A stretch of 34,386 bases of DNA from an uncultured Porphyromonas sp. Lineage in GTDB: Bacteria; Bacteroidota; Bacteroidia; Bacteroidales; Porphyromonadaceae. This document shows, in pieces, positions 1 through 8,097 of this stretch; the first letter of the stretch is position 1; each line of letters begins with the position of its first letter. Made by a program: the position numbers and the translations under genes. A model generated the notes under the pieces. That model was given only the letters and a program-made list of their open reading frames with translations. It ran no database searches and was not told where the DNA came from. The DNA lies in contig NZ_UQJH01000017.1 in the NCBI RefSeq assembly GCF_900541275.1, positions 1-34,386 of the forward strand. The letters are read 5' to 3'.

Positions 1-1328
1 ACGGTGGGGCTTACAATCCCTCCGCCGAGAAGATCACCTTCTCCTTTGCAGCCCCTCGGGGGCTCCCCACCACTTATGCCATCCATGACCAGGCGGAGTG
101 GACAATTAAGGATAACAGGATTACTCTGTACGAGTTCCTCGCTGGGCCTAAGACCTACGTTAAAACCCATGAGCTCACTCTCACGAATAGCGGTGGTCCA
201 GAGTACCAGGCAAGTCTTACGGCAGCTGACTTTGTCGGATCAGGCAATACGATCCATGCGGGAGAGAATCGATTCTTCCTCTTTGTCGCCAACGATGAGC
301 CTCTTGCAGGGCTCCAGTCCGGTGTGACTACGGTAGATGATGTTATGTCACGTCTGATCAGCCGCAAGCAGAGTGCGAATGCATCCTGCAAGGCCCTACT
401 TCAGGATGGCAAGTACCTGCCTATGGTCGGTGTGGCGAAGATGGGACAGGCGTCCACCTCCATCCCTATGTCCGGTGCTGCGATGATCAATGTTGACTTG
501 ATCCGCGCTGTAGCCCGCATAGATATCCAGACCACGATGAAGGCCACGGCAGCGCATCCTGAGTACAAGGAGGTCATCATCAAGGATGCCGTACTCAAGA
601 ACGCTTACGACAGGACCGCTGTGGGCGAGCATCGTGCTACCGCTCTGACCACCGTGGGTGGCGTGAAGACTTTTGCCACCATCCCCGCGGGTGGTGTAAG
701 CCCCAGCCGGTCATACAACGGTGTTATGGGTAAGCTGGCTAAGGCCTTCTACCTCTATGAGACCCCGAAGACACTCGTTAGCAAGGATCAGGCGCCCGTG
801 GTCGACATCACCGTAGAGTATGACGGCAAGGAGCATCACGTGGAGGTACCCTTCTATCAGAACGGAGCGGTCGTGCCGGTGAAGCGCAACTACCTCTACA
901 CAATCATCCTCGGACCGAAGGAGAGCCCCGTGCCTCCTGTGACGGGAGGGGGCGTTTCCTTTGCTATTGCGGTGAATGAGTGGAATGGTCCGGTCAGTGT
1001 CACCGAGTCGCTCAATCTTCTTGCTCCCGCTCAGGGTGCCAAACTTCCTACCGGCTACGATGCGAAGACACACAAGCTGACCGTTGATGCAGCCGGTGTT
1101 ACCAATGTACAGATCCCCTTTGCCAGCAATTTCGCAGGCTCTAGCTCTACCATTGTTGTAACCGCCAAGGGCAATCCCGACTGGGTCCAGCTCTCCTATG
1201 CCGGGAGCCTTATGACCCTCACCGTGAAACCCAATACGACGGGCGTGAAGCGCACTGCCGTCGTGTCGGTAGCTGACGCGAACTTCCCGACTGCTTATCA
1301 GTATGAGATTCAGATTGAGCAAGACTAA
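1..1328 (+). CDS. Fimbrillin-like lipoprotein A1 (5' end outside window)
   Basis: This gene is cut by the window start; the first complete in-frame codon is at position 3 and the stop is TAA at 1326-1328. About 441 codons are visible. It is the near-identical twin of the complete gene at 3252-4676, lacking only its first ~33 residues here (signal peptide and lipobox lie outside). The body is a fimbrillin fold of the FimA/Mfa type, ending in the family-like motif VKRNYLYTIILG. About 110 C-terminal residues follow that read as a BACON/Ig-like beta domain (PDWVQLSYAG, then VKPNTTGVKRTAVVSV). In the first 110 bases it differs from its twin at several positions, mostly silent, and then becomes identical. 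It is followed 47 bp later by fimbrial gene B1, so the two are probably co-transcribed. It is likely a surface-exported pilus or accessory pilus subunit. The family assignment comes from motifs only. Confidence 0.8.
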   Translation, partial: GGAYNPSAEKITFSFAAPRGLPTTYAIHDQAEWTIKDNRITLYEFLAGPKTYVKTHELTLTNSGGPEYQASLTAADFVGSGNTIHAGENRFFLFVANDEPLAGLQSGVTTVDDVMSRLISRKQSANASCKALLQDGKYLPMVGVAKMGQASTSIPMSGAAMINVDLIRAVARIDIQTTMKATAAHPEYKEVIIKDAVLKNAYDRTAVGEHRATALTTVGGVKTFATIPAGGVSPSRSYNGVMGKLAKAFYLYETPKTLVSKDQAPVVDITVEYDGKEHHVEVPFYQNGAVVPVKRNYLYTIILGPKESPVPPVTGGGVSFAIAVNEWNGPVSVTESLNLLAPAQGAKLPTGYDAKTHKLTVDAAGVTNVQIPFASNFAGSSSTIVVTAKGNPDWVQLSYAGSLMTLTVKPNTTGVKRTAVVSVADANFPTAYQYEIQIEQD

Positions 1329-1410
1329 TGGGAGTCGTCATCAGATGAGAAATCACCATATAGAGAAGTAATAAGATGAATAGACATAAGATAGTATGGG
1401 GAGCTGCTCT
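111..1410 (+). repeat. Long identical tract, copy 1 (partner 3459-4758)
   Basis: These 1300 bp read as identical to 3459-4758, at a constant offset of 3348 bp. The tract covers most of fimbrial gene A, its stop codon, the 47-bp gap and the first 35 bases of gene B. Flanking sequence differs: the last upstream mismatch is at 110 (g versus a at 3458) and the first downstream mismatch is at 1411 (t versus c at 4759). Such a sharply bounded identical block between otherwise diverged paralogues points to recent gene conversion or unequal crossing-over. Confidence 0.9.
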
Positions 1411-3160
1411 TATAGCACTCCTCGGACTGATCCTCGGCGGCTGCAGCAAGGAGCTGGGTCGCAGAGGCAATGAGGAGGTTCCCGGCGTCCCGGAGAAGGG
1501 GCAGGCGGTCACTTTCACCGTGACGACAGGCGTGGAGACCTACGCTGTGCCTGCACAGGACTACGAGAAGTCGATCTCCACGCTGCAGGCGATCCTCTTC
1601 GATGGCAATGGTGTCTATGTGACGTCAGGCACCCCGGTGCCGACAGCTCAGGGCTCCACGAGCTACACCCTGCCGATCGCTACGACGGGATCCTACAAGA
1701 TGCTCCTTGTCGCCAATTGCACCATCCCTGCGGGGAGCCTTACAGGTAAGTCTCTCTCCGACGTACGCGCCATCCTCGTCGATAATGAGCCGGGTATGCC
1801 GAACGCCTTTGTCATGGCATCGACGACTATACCCGACTTCACCGTAACGACGGGAGCGATGTCCGATGCCGGTACGATCAATCTGGAGCGACTCGCCGCC
1901 CGCATCGACGTACAGTCGACGCTCGACAAGCTGACGCTCAGCAAGATCACCGTCAAGAACCGGAAGACCCAGTCCTCCCTCCTCGCCGCCTCGTCGACCG
2001 ACGCCTACAGGACAGATGGCAAGGAGTATGGTTCCTTTGAGCGCTTCCGCAAGTCCGCCACTGACGCCTCCATGGGTCAGATCTACGCCTACGAGAATAG
2101 TGCTGCCTCTGCCTCCTCTGCCGACGGCACCTCTCTCGTCATCGAGACCGCCTATGCCGGCGTTGCCGTCAAGCCTCTCGAGGTGAAGCTGCCTCAGCTG
2201 AAGCGCAACTACATCTACTCCGTCCAGCTGATGATGGGCGATGAGGGCTACGTGCCGGATCCGAGTGACAACCCCGATCCCTCCAAGATTAAGCTCACCT
2301 ACAATGTCAGGGTGGTCGACTGGAATAATGGTCAGACTTTCGTTGTCTCTGAGAATGAGCTCCTAGAGATGTTTGGAGGAGGTGTTGATCACTCCGCCCT
2401 GAAGTACAATCCTCTTGCCTACGTGGCGAAGTGGAATGTGACAAGCAGCGGGGAGTGGGATAAGGCACACACCATCCCTGCGAGTAAAGATGACCGTAAT
2501 GTGCTGATGGACTGGAATTTGGCCAAGTCTAAGTATGCCAATCCACAATCGATCCAGGGCTCCACGGAGACCTTTCTGCTCCCCTCTCGTGAGGCATGGC
2601 AGGGGATTGTCAAGTACACGGGCTACCCCCAGCTCTTTGGCAGTGGTGAGGTCCTGTATAATGAGACTGAGGAGGTAGAGGTTGCCGGACAGAAGTTTTT
2701 GGCCACTGGTGACTATAAGCCAACCACTATGACAGTCAACGGCAGCAGCGTGAAGTGTAACGTTGCGCTCCGCTTCAACGGAGGCCGCACTTTAGAGGAT
2801 CAGTATCGCTCCGCTTGGCTCTACTACTGGGGTTCGGATGTAGTGAATGGCAAGAGCGTTAATGGTCTCTGGATCTACTGTGTCAACATCTCTGGACGTC
2901 AGGACATCTCCACAGTGGATAATCTGGATCAGGCATTCTGGGATCAGAGTTTGTCCTCTGCAGTGGTTCGGTTCTTCCCTGCTGCAGGCCACTCCGATGG
3001 CAGACAGGGTTGGTATTGCTGCTACTGGTCTGCCACAGAGTATTATAGCGGCGGTGCGTACGGCATGTACTGCATTAGTAACGATGTCAGCGTGGGCCAC
3101 ACCGACTCAACTCCGTATGCCTTCGCAGTTCGCCTATTTGCTGACAGACCTCTTGATTAA
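1376..3160 (+). CDS. Fimbrillin-like lipoprotein B1 with lectin-like tip domain
   Basis: 594 residues. The N-terminus is a lipoprotein signal with a clear lipobox (LGGC, Cys at 23), so the protein is probably exported and lipidated as Bacteroidales pilins are. Residues ~40-335 form a fimbrillin core, with the motif LKRNYIYSVQLMMG near its end. Residues 343-594 form a separate C-terminal domain containing YWSATEY and a final AVRLF, which resembles FISUMP (Fibrobacter major paralogous) or C-type-lectin-like domains. This fits an adhesive tip or accessory subunit, not a shaft protein. The gene starts 47 bp after A1. Its paralogue B2 shares the core and tip framework but has extra Ig-like domains between them. 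The last ~50 residues before RLFADRPLD differ almost completely between the two. Ligand unknown. Confidence 0.8.
   Translation: MNRHKIVWGAALIALLGLILGGCSKELGRRGNEEVPGVPEKGQAVTFTVTTGVETYAVPAQDYEKSISTLQAILFDGNGVYVTSGTPVPTAQGSTSYTLPIATTGSYKMLLVANCTIPAGSLTGKSLSDVRAILVDNEPGMPNAFVMASTTIPDFTVTTGAMSDAGTINLERLAARIDVQSTLDKLTLSKITVKNRKTQSSLLAASSTDAYRTDGKEYGSFERFRKSATDASMGQIYAYENSAASASSADGTSLVIETAYAGVAVKPLEVKLPQLKRNYIYSVQLMMGDEGYVPDPSDNPDPSKIKLTYNVRVVDWNNGQTFVVSENELLEMFGGGVDHSALKYNPLAYVAKWNVTSSGEWDKAHTIPASKDDRNVLMDWNLAKSKYANPQSIQGSTETFLLPSREAWQGIVKYTGYPQLFGSGEVLYNETEEVEVAGQKFLATGDYKPTTMTVNGSSVKCNVALRFNGGRTLEDQYRSAWLYYWGSDVVNGKSVNGLWIYCVNISGRQDISTVDNLDQAFWDQSLSSAVVRFFPAAGHSDGRQGWYCCYWSATEYYSGGAYGMYCISNDVSVGHTDSTPYAFAVRLFADRPLD
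2702..2989 (+). repeat. Conserved tip-domain segment, copy 1 (partner 7019-7306)
   Basis: A 288-bp stretch of B1 that aligns without gaps to 7019-7306 in B2, with high nucleotide identity, encoding the framework ATGDYKPTTMTVNG through VVRFFPAAG. It lies directly before the variable end of the tip domain. A second conserved block covers the last ~10 codons, the stop codon and about 25 bp beyond it (about 3128-3186 versus 7472-7530). The variable cassette is therefore bracketed by homology. Confidence 0.8.
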
Positions 3161-3251
3161 TTCCTGACGGCCTTTGAACCGCTCGGGAGGATCACCGAAG
3201 GTCTAGGACAGAACCATTAGGACATCTTTTATCACAATAATTTTGACAGAC

Positions 3252-4676
3252 ATGAAACAGACGATTATCGGAATGCTAACGCTGGCGTTGCTTGCGGGCA
3301 TAGGGTTCAGCTCCTGCAGCCTGAACAGCCGGCAGGAGGTGAAAGAGAACGGCGGGACCTACAATCCTTCAGCCGAGAAGATCACCTTCTCCTTTGCAGC
3401 TCCACGGGGGCTCCCTACCACTTACGCCATCCATGATCAGGCGGAGTGGACAATTAAAGATAACAGGATTACTCTGTACGAGTTCCTCGCTGGGCCTAAG
3501 ACCTACGTTAAAACCCATGAGCTCACTCTCACGAATAGCGGTGGTCCAGAGTACCAGGCAAGTCTTACGGCAGCTGACTTTGTCGGATCAGGCAATACGA
3601 TCCATGCGGGAGAGAATCGATTCTTCCTCTTTGTCGCCAACGATGAGCCTCTTGCAGGGCTCCAGTCCGGTGTGACTACGGTAGATGATGTTATGTCACG
3701 TCTGATCAGCCGCAAGCAGAGTGCGAATGCATCCTGCAAGGCCCTACTTCAGGATGGCAAGTACCTGCCTATGGTCGGTGTGGCGAAGATGGGACAGGCG
3801 TCCACCTCCATCCCTATGTCCGGTGCTGCGATGATCAATGTTGACTTGATCCGCGCTGTAGCCCGCATAGATATCCAGACCACGATGAAGGCCACGGCAG
3901 CGCATCCTGAGTACAAGGAGGTCATCATCAAGGATGCCGTACTCAAGAACGCTTACGACAGGACCGCTGTGGGCGAGCATCGTGCTACCGCTCTGACCAC
4001 CGTGGGTGGCGTGAAGACTTTTGCCACCATCCCCGCGGGTGGTGTAAGCCCCAGCCGGTCATACAACGGTGTTATGGGTAAGCTGGCTAAGGCCTTCTAC
4101 CTCTATGAGACCCCGAAGACACTCGTTAGCAAGGATCAGGCGCCCGTGGTCGACATCACCGTAGAGTATGACGGCAAGGAGCATCACGTGGAGGTACCCT
4201 TCTATCAGAACGGAGCGGTCGTGCCGGTGAAGCGCAACTACCTCTACACAATCATCCTCGGACCGAAGGAGAGCCCCGTGCCTCCTGTGACGGGAGGGGG
4301 CGTTTCCTTTGCTATTGCGGTGAATGAGTGGAATGGTCCGGTCAGTGTCACCGAGTCGCTCAATCTTCTTGCTCCCGCTCAGGGTGCCAAACTTCCTACC
4401 GGCTACGATGCGAAGACACACAAGCTGACCGTTGATGCAGCCGGTGTTACCAATGTACAGATCCCCTTTGCCAGCAATTTCGCAGGCTCTAGCTCTACCA
4501 TTGTTGTAACCGCCAAGGGCAATCCCGACTGGGTCCAGCTCTCCTATGCCGGGAGCCTTATGACCCTCACCGTGAAACCCAATACGACGGGCGTGAAGCG
4601 CACTGCCGTCGTGTCGGTAGCTGACGCGAACTTCCCGACTGCTTATCAGTATGAGATTCAGATTGAGCAAGACTAA
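3252..4676 (+). CDS. Fimbrillin-like lipoprotein A2 (BACON-like C-terminus)
   Basis: 474 residues from the ATG at 3252. A TTG nine bases upstream is possible, but the ATG gives a standard signal sequence (MKQTIIGMLTLALLAG) followed by a lipobox-like FSSC. The fimbrillin core spans residues ~35-350 and ends in KRNYLYTIILGP. A BACON/Ig-like beta domain occupies the last ~110 residues. The protein is probably lipidated, exported and assembled into or onto a surface fibre. No clear Shine-Dalgarno site is present, as is usual in Bacteroidetes. It follows B1 by 91 bp and precedes B2 by 47 bp. From codon 70 onward it reads as identical to A1, including silent positions, so the two pairs have recently exchanged sequence. 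A major shaft pilin is less likely than an accessory subunit, given the extra C-terminal domain, but neither is proven. Confidence 0.82.
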   Translation: MKQTIIGMLTLALLAGIGFSSCSLNSRQEVKENGGTYNPSAEKITFSFAAPRGLPTTYAIHDQAEWTIKDNRITLYEFLAGPKTYVKTHELTLTNSGGPEYQASLTAADFVGSGNTIHAGENRFFLFVANDEPLAGLQSGVTTVDDVMSRLISRKQSANASCKALLQDGKYLPMVGVAKMGQASTSIPMSGAAMINVDLIRAVARIDIQTTMKATAAHPEYKEVIIKDAVLKNAYDRTAVGEHRATALTTVGGVKTFATIPAGGVSPSRSYNGVMGKLAKAFYLYETPKTLVSKDQAPVVDITVEYDGKEHHVEVPFYQNGAVVPVKRNYLYTIILGPKESPVPPVTGGGVSFAIAVNEWNGPVSVTESLNLLAPAQGAKLPTGYDAKTHKLTVDAAGVTNVQIPFASNFAGSSSTIVVTAKGNPDWVQLSYAGSLMTLTVKPNTTGVKRTAVVSVADANFPTAYQYEIQIEQD

Positions 4677-4758
4677 TGGGAGTCGTCATCAGATGAGAAA
4701 TCACCATATAGAGAAGTAATAAGATGAATAGACATAAGATAGTATGGGGAGCTGCTCT
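3459..4758 (+). repeat. Long identical tract, copy 2 (partner 111-1410)
   Basis: Second copy of the 1300-bp identical block, lying over A2, the intergenic gap and the first 35 bases of B2. Just beyond it, B2 diverges quickly from B1. Confidence 0.9.
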
Positions 4759-7504
4759 CATGGCACTCCTCGGTATTATCCTCGGCGGCTGCAGCAAGGA
4801 GCTTGCGCGGGGAGGAAAGGGAGAGGTCCCCGGTCTTCCCGAGAAGGGACAGGCGGTCACCTTCACCGTGACGACAGGCGTAGAGACCTACGCCGTGCCT
4901 GCACAAGATTACGAGAAGCACATTGGCACCCTACAGGCGATCCTATTTGATGCTTCCGGTCAGTACGTATCGTCTGGTACCCCGGCACTGAAAGCCACGG
5001 GTTCCATGACCTACACCCTGCCGATCGACCGGGCGGGGAACTACAGGATGCTCCTTGTCGCTAATCACACGATCCCGGTGTCGGATCTGACGGGTAGGTC
5101 GCTCGCAGATGTGCGTGCGATCCTCGCGAAGGATGAGCCGGGAATGCTGAACGCATTCGTTATGGTCTCGACGACCACGCCCGACTTTACCATCACGGCG
5201 GGAGGGGAGTCCAATATCGGCACGATTAATCTGGAGCGCCTGGCTGCGCGAATCGACGTCCAGTCAACGCTAGGCAAGCTGACGCTAAGTAAGATCACCG
5301 TCAAGAACCGTAAGGTCCAGTCCTCTCTCACCGCCGCCACCTCGACGGATGCGTACGGGGCGGACAATAAAGTGTACACTGCCTTCGAGCGGTTCCGCAC
5401 CGCCGCCAACGATGCCTCTATGGGTCAGATATACACCTATGAGAACAGTGCGAGTGCCGCAGCCTCTTCCGTCAATGGTACCAGCCTCGTAATCGAGACC
5501 GCCTATGCCGGTGTCGCTGTGAAGCCTCTCGAGGTGAAGCTGCCTCAGCTGAAGCGCAACTACATCTACTCCATCCAACTGATGATGGGTGATGAGGGTT
5601 ACGTTCCGGACCCGAACGACAATCCCGATCCGTCGAAGATCAAGCTCACCTTCAACCTCCGCGTCCTTGACTGGAATACCGGTGAGACCTTTGTAGTGTC
5701 AGAGGAGGATCTGCTGAAGATCTTCAAGAAGGACGCTGTCTCCTATATATATTCTGTCAAGGTCACTACTACGCCTGACATATTATCAGACGGCATCTCC
5801 TCGGAAGGCGGTAAGGTTGTCCTGCATCCAGTAGCAACAAAGCGGAAGCTTGTTGGTGGTGTTCTTGATCCTTCAACCCCCGCAGAGACAATCACAGGCA
5901 ATGACAAGTTTACGTATACGGTGGTCAACGGTCCTGTGGATTGGATCACGATTAGCTCAACAGGTGTTGTGACTGTTACCCCCAACACTTCCACGACTCC
6001 TCGCGTCGTGACGGTGAATGTAAGCCCCAAGGAGTCCCCCTCCTCGGGGGCCATCGTCAAAATCTCCCAGCAGGGCAAGGCTGTTACTCCGATAACGACT
6101 CACGTTTATACCCTCACTTCCGTCACGCCTGCATCGCTTTCCTATGATGCTATGGGGGGGAGTCAGACTCTCATAGTGAAGGGTAATGATAAAGAGATGC
6201 AGAATGGTACTGTGATCAAGACTACTCCCCTGACGATTGCCGACATGACTATTAAGAAGAGTGCAGAGGCAGACTGGCTCACAGTAGTGAATGGTACTAT
6301 TACTGCAACGGAGAATAAAACCACGAAGGCTCGTACAGCAGTCTTGACGATTAGTGTCAGTGCCGATCCCAAACAGACTAAAACAGTCCCCGTCTCACAG
6401 CAGGCTGGTAAGGCAACCACGGAGTACTCTATTACCTCAGTCACCCCCTCTGCAATTTCCTTTAATGGTAAAGGAGAAAGCAAAACCATCTCTGTCGCCG
6501 GTACTGTGGTTAATAAAATGAATGGCAAGGAGGTTAGCAGGCGGAATCTTAGTCTTTCCGATATTGCTATTGATAAGGGTGCTGGAGCAAATTGGGTCAC
6601 TGTGTCCGGTGGTACCATCACTGCAACTGCGAACAATACTGGCAGTTCTCGTCAGGCGACTCTTACCGTACGAGTCAAAGCTGACTCAACTAAGTCTAAG
6701 GTCATTACCGTCTCCCAGGTGTCTAATGGTCCCGATTACTCCGCTGCGAAATATAATCCACTCTCTTATGTGGCGAAGTTTAATATCCGGAGTAACGGAA
6801 CCTGGGATACCAATCACACCATTCCCTCGAAAAAGTCTGATACCAATGTGCTGTTGAACTGGCCTTCTGTCATACGCAATGTACAAATCCATGGCTACAA
6901 GCTTCCTACTTTTGACGAGTGGCGAGGGATTACGGGTGGTTCTTTTCTGTCCTTTGGTAGTGGGGACGTTATTCGTAACCAGACTGATCAGGTAAGGGTG
7001 GCCGGGAGTACGTTTAGTGCCACAGGTGACTACAAGCCGACCACTATGACAGTCAACGGCAACAGCGTGAAGTGTAACGTTGCGCTCCGCTTCAACGGAG
7101 GAGGCACCATAGAGAATCAGTATCGCTCCGCCTGGCTCTACTACTGGGGTACGAATGCTGTGAATGGCAATAGCGTCAACGGTCTTTGGATCTACTGCGT
7201 CAACATCTCCGGACGTCAGGGTATCTCCACGGTGGATAATCTTGATCAGAAATTCTGGAATCAGAGTCTGTCCTCTTCTGTGGTTCGGTTCTTCCCCGCT
7301 GCAGGCTACGATCTCGGCTTCCAGGGTAAAATTGGTTTCTACTGCTCTGCCACTTCCCTTCCCAACAGTCGTGGTGACACCTCCTTATACGGTATTTCCT
7401 TCTATAGTAACGGCGTCGGGAAGAGCGCTCTTACCCCCCACCACCACAACGGTATGAGAAACGCCTACACTGTGCGCCTTTTCGCTGACAGACCTCTTGA
7501 TTAA
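4724..7504 (+). CDS. Fimbrillin-like lipoprotein B2, three Ig-like repeats, tip domain
   Basis: 926 residues. The signal peptide and lipobox (ILGGC) match B1. Residues ~40-335 are the fimbrillin core, closely similar to B1. Residues ~345-670 are absent from B1 and contain three BACON/Ig-like repeats. Each repeat has a strand motif such as VDWITISSTGVVTVTP, ADWLTVVNGTITAT or ANWVTVSGGTITAT, and ends in a Ser-Gln strand (KISQQGKA, PVSQQAGKA, TVSQVSNG). Residues 676-926 are the lectin-like tip domain, ending in RLFADRPLD as in B1. The insert of 333 residues would hold the tip further from the core, like a stalk. The gene follows A2 by 47 bp and is the last gene of the fimbrial locus in this window. 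The tip ligand is unknown. The FISUMP/lectin call is weaker here because the YWSATEY motif is altered to FYCSATS. Confidence 0.8.
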   Translation: MNRHKIVWGAALMALLGIILGGCSKELARGGKGEVPGLPEKGQAVTFTVTTGVETYAVPAQDYEKHIGTLQAILFDASGQYVSSGTPALKATGSMTYTLPIDRAGNYRMLLVANHTIPVSDLTGRSLADVRAILAKDEPGMLNAFVMVSTTTPDFTITAGGESNIGTINLERLAARIDVQSTLGKLTLSKITVKNRKVQSSLTAATSTDAYGADNKVYTAFERFRTAANDASMGQIYTYENSASAAASSVNGTSLVIETAYAGVAVKPLEVKLPQLKRNYIYSIQLMMGDEGYVPDPNDNPDPSKIKLTFNLRVLDWNTGETFVVSEEDLLKIFKKDAVSYIYSVKVTTTPDILSDGISSEGGKVVLHPVATKRKLVGGVLDPSTPAETITGNDKFTYTVVNGPVDWITISSTGVVTVTPNTSTTPRVVTVNVSPKESPSSGAIVKISQQGKAVTPITTHVYTLTSVTPASLSYDAMGGSQTLIVKGNDKEMQNGTVIKTTPLTIADMTIKKSAEADWLTVVNGTITATENKTTKARTAVLTISVSADPKQTKTVPVSQQAGKATTEYSITSVTPSAISFNGKGESKTISVAGTVVNKMNGKEVSRRNLSLSDIAIDKGAGANWVTVSGGTITATANNTGSSRQATLTVRVKADSTKSKVITVSQVSNGPDYSAAKYNPLSYVAKFNIRSNGTWDTNHTIPSKKSDTNVLLNWPSVIRNVQIHGYKLPTFDEWRGITGGSFLSFGSGDVIRNQTDQVRVAGSTFSATGDYKPTTMTVNGNSVKCNVALRFNGGGTIENQYRSAWLYYWGTNAVNGNSVNGLWIYCVNISGRQGISTVDNLDQKFWNQSLSSSVVRFFPAAGYDLGFQGKIGFYCSATSLPNSRGDTSLYGISFYSNGVGKSALTPHHHNGMRNAYTVRLFADRPLD
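7019..7306 (+). repeat. Conserved tip-domain segment, copy 2 (partner 2702-2989)
   Basis: Ungapped 288-bp partner of the B1 segment. The variable cassette that follows (about 7307-7471) is 27 bp longer than the one in B1 (about 2990-3127). Confidence 0.8.
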
Positions 7505-7600
7505 TTCCTGATAGCCATTGGACCGCTGGGGATGGCGTTTGTCCTTTCACTGGTCTGTCTTGATGGTTATTGTCTTTTTATCTTTGTGAGTTTTTTGTGA

Positions 7601-7650
7601 AGGGCGGGGCATAGTGACTTCCCATATGTGAGGTCGCTCTGTCCCACCCT
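7601..7650 (+). terminator. Long hairpin after fimbrial operon
   Basis: A 21-bp imperfect stem (7601-7621 with 7630-7650, mostly Watson-Crick with G-U pairs and two mismatches) around an 8-base loop, followed by CTTTATAATC. It is placed about 100 bp after the B2 stop and could end the fimbrial transcript. The T tract is weak. Confidence 0.45.
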
Positions 7651-7804
7651 CTTTATAATCATAGTGCATGCCGGGCTGTGGGGATCTCTGCAGGGTTCCT
7701 CTTGCCCCTTATCCCAAACTACATACGCTAATAGTCATATAACTCTTACAAAGCTTCATATATGTATCTGTGTCTTGCTTTAAGTGGGATACAAGCATAT
7801 TTAC

Positions 7805-7839
7805 AGAGGGTGCGCCTGCGATGGGTGCCCCCTCTTTTT
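7805..7839 (+). terminator. Intrinsic terminator-like hairpin with T5
   Basis: Stem AGAGGGTGCGCC (7805-7816) with GGTGCCCCCTCT (7824-7835), having one mismatch and one wobble, followed by TTTT to give a run of five T. This is a canonical rho-independent layout on the plus strand. No gene ends just before it, so it either backs up the hairpin at 7601 or ends a short untranslated RNA. Confidence 0.5.
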
Positions 7840-7906
7840 CTGCTCCCCGCCTGTCCCGACCCCGCTAAGGTGTTTTTCCCCCTGACGCTCCCCGATTCGG
7901 GCGACT

Positions 7907-7950
7907 CCTTTGCGGGTCACCAAGTGCGGGGTATGTTTGCTCGGCGACCG
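7907..7950. repeat. Palindromic element related to the 9937-9996 hairpin
   Basis: The left arm TTTGCGGGTCACCAAGTG and the right-side CTCGGCGACCGG resemble the arms of the hairpin at 9937-9996 (CTTGCGGGTCGCCGAGTG and TTCGGCGACCC). This suggests a dispersed palindromic intergenic repeat of this genome, degenerate here. Confidence 0.4.
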
Positions 7951-8057
7951 GCAGGTAGTGGTGGCGGAAGGGGTGCCCCCCCCCCTGAGACGATCCGGCC
8001 GGGGGATGTGTCCTCCTTCGACCATTATATAATTCCTTAGTCTGGGGAGTTTTTGTG

Positions 8058-8065
8058 TAGATTTG
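8058..8065 (+). promoter_or_regulatory. Promoter -7 box (TAGATTTG)
   Basis: Exact match to the Bacteroidetes -7 consensus TAnnTTTG, 32 bp before the ATG at 8098. No good -33 TTTG is seen, so this rests on the -7 box and its position. Confidence 0.45.
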
Positions 8066-8097
8066 TCATCAGATAATGGAATGGCACTGACAGGACT

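Larger units (their letters stand above)
7505..8097. other. 593-bp intergenic region after the fimbrial locus
   Basis: No convincing gene. It holds about 25 bp of tail conserved with the B1 downstream region, a long hairpin (7601-7650), a terminator-like hairpin with a T tract (7805-7839), a palindromic element related to the cluster near 9950 (7907-7950), and a promoter -7 box for the next gene (8058). A TATCTTTG box at 7579-7586 matches the -7 consensus but has no clear -33 partner. A 92-codon reading frame at 7762-8040 is low-complexity and overlaps the hairpins, so it is not called. Confidence 0.6.

Noticed and set aside
711..4670. Two identical 203-codon minus-strand reading frames inside fimbrial A genes (711-1322 and 4059-4670)
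   Set aside because: Their identity only reflects the duplicated DNA; they are antisense to well-supported lipoprotein genes.
2990..7471. Diversity-generating retroelement acting on the tip domains
   Set aside because: The C-type-lectin-like end is suggestive, but the two variable stretches differ in length by 27 bp, no template repeat was seen and there is no reverse transcriptase in the window.
7762..8040. 92-codon reading frame in the intergenic region
   Set aside because: Pro/Gly/Arg-rich low-complexity product that runs over a terminator-like hairpin and palindromes; no motif and no start signal.
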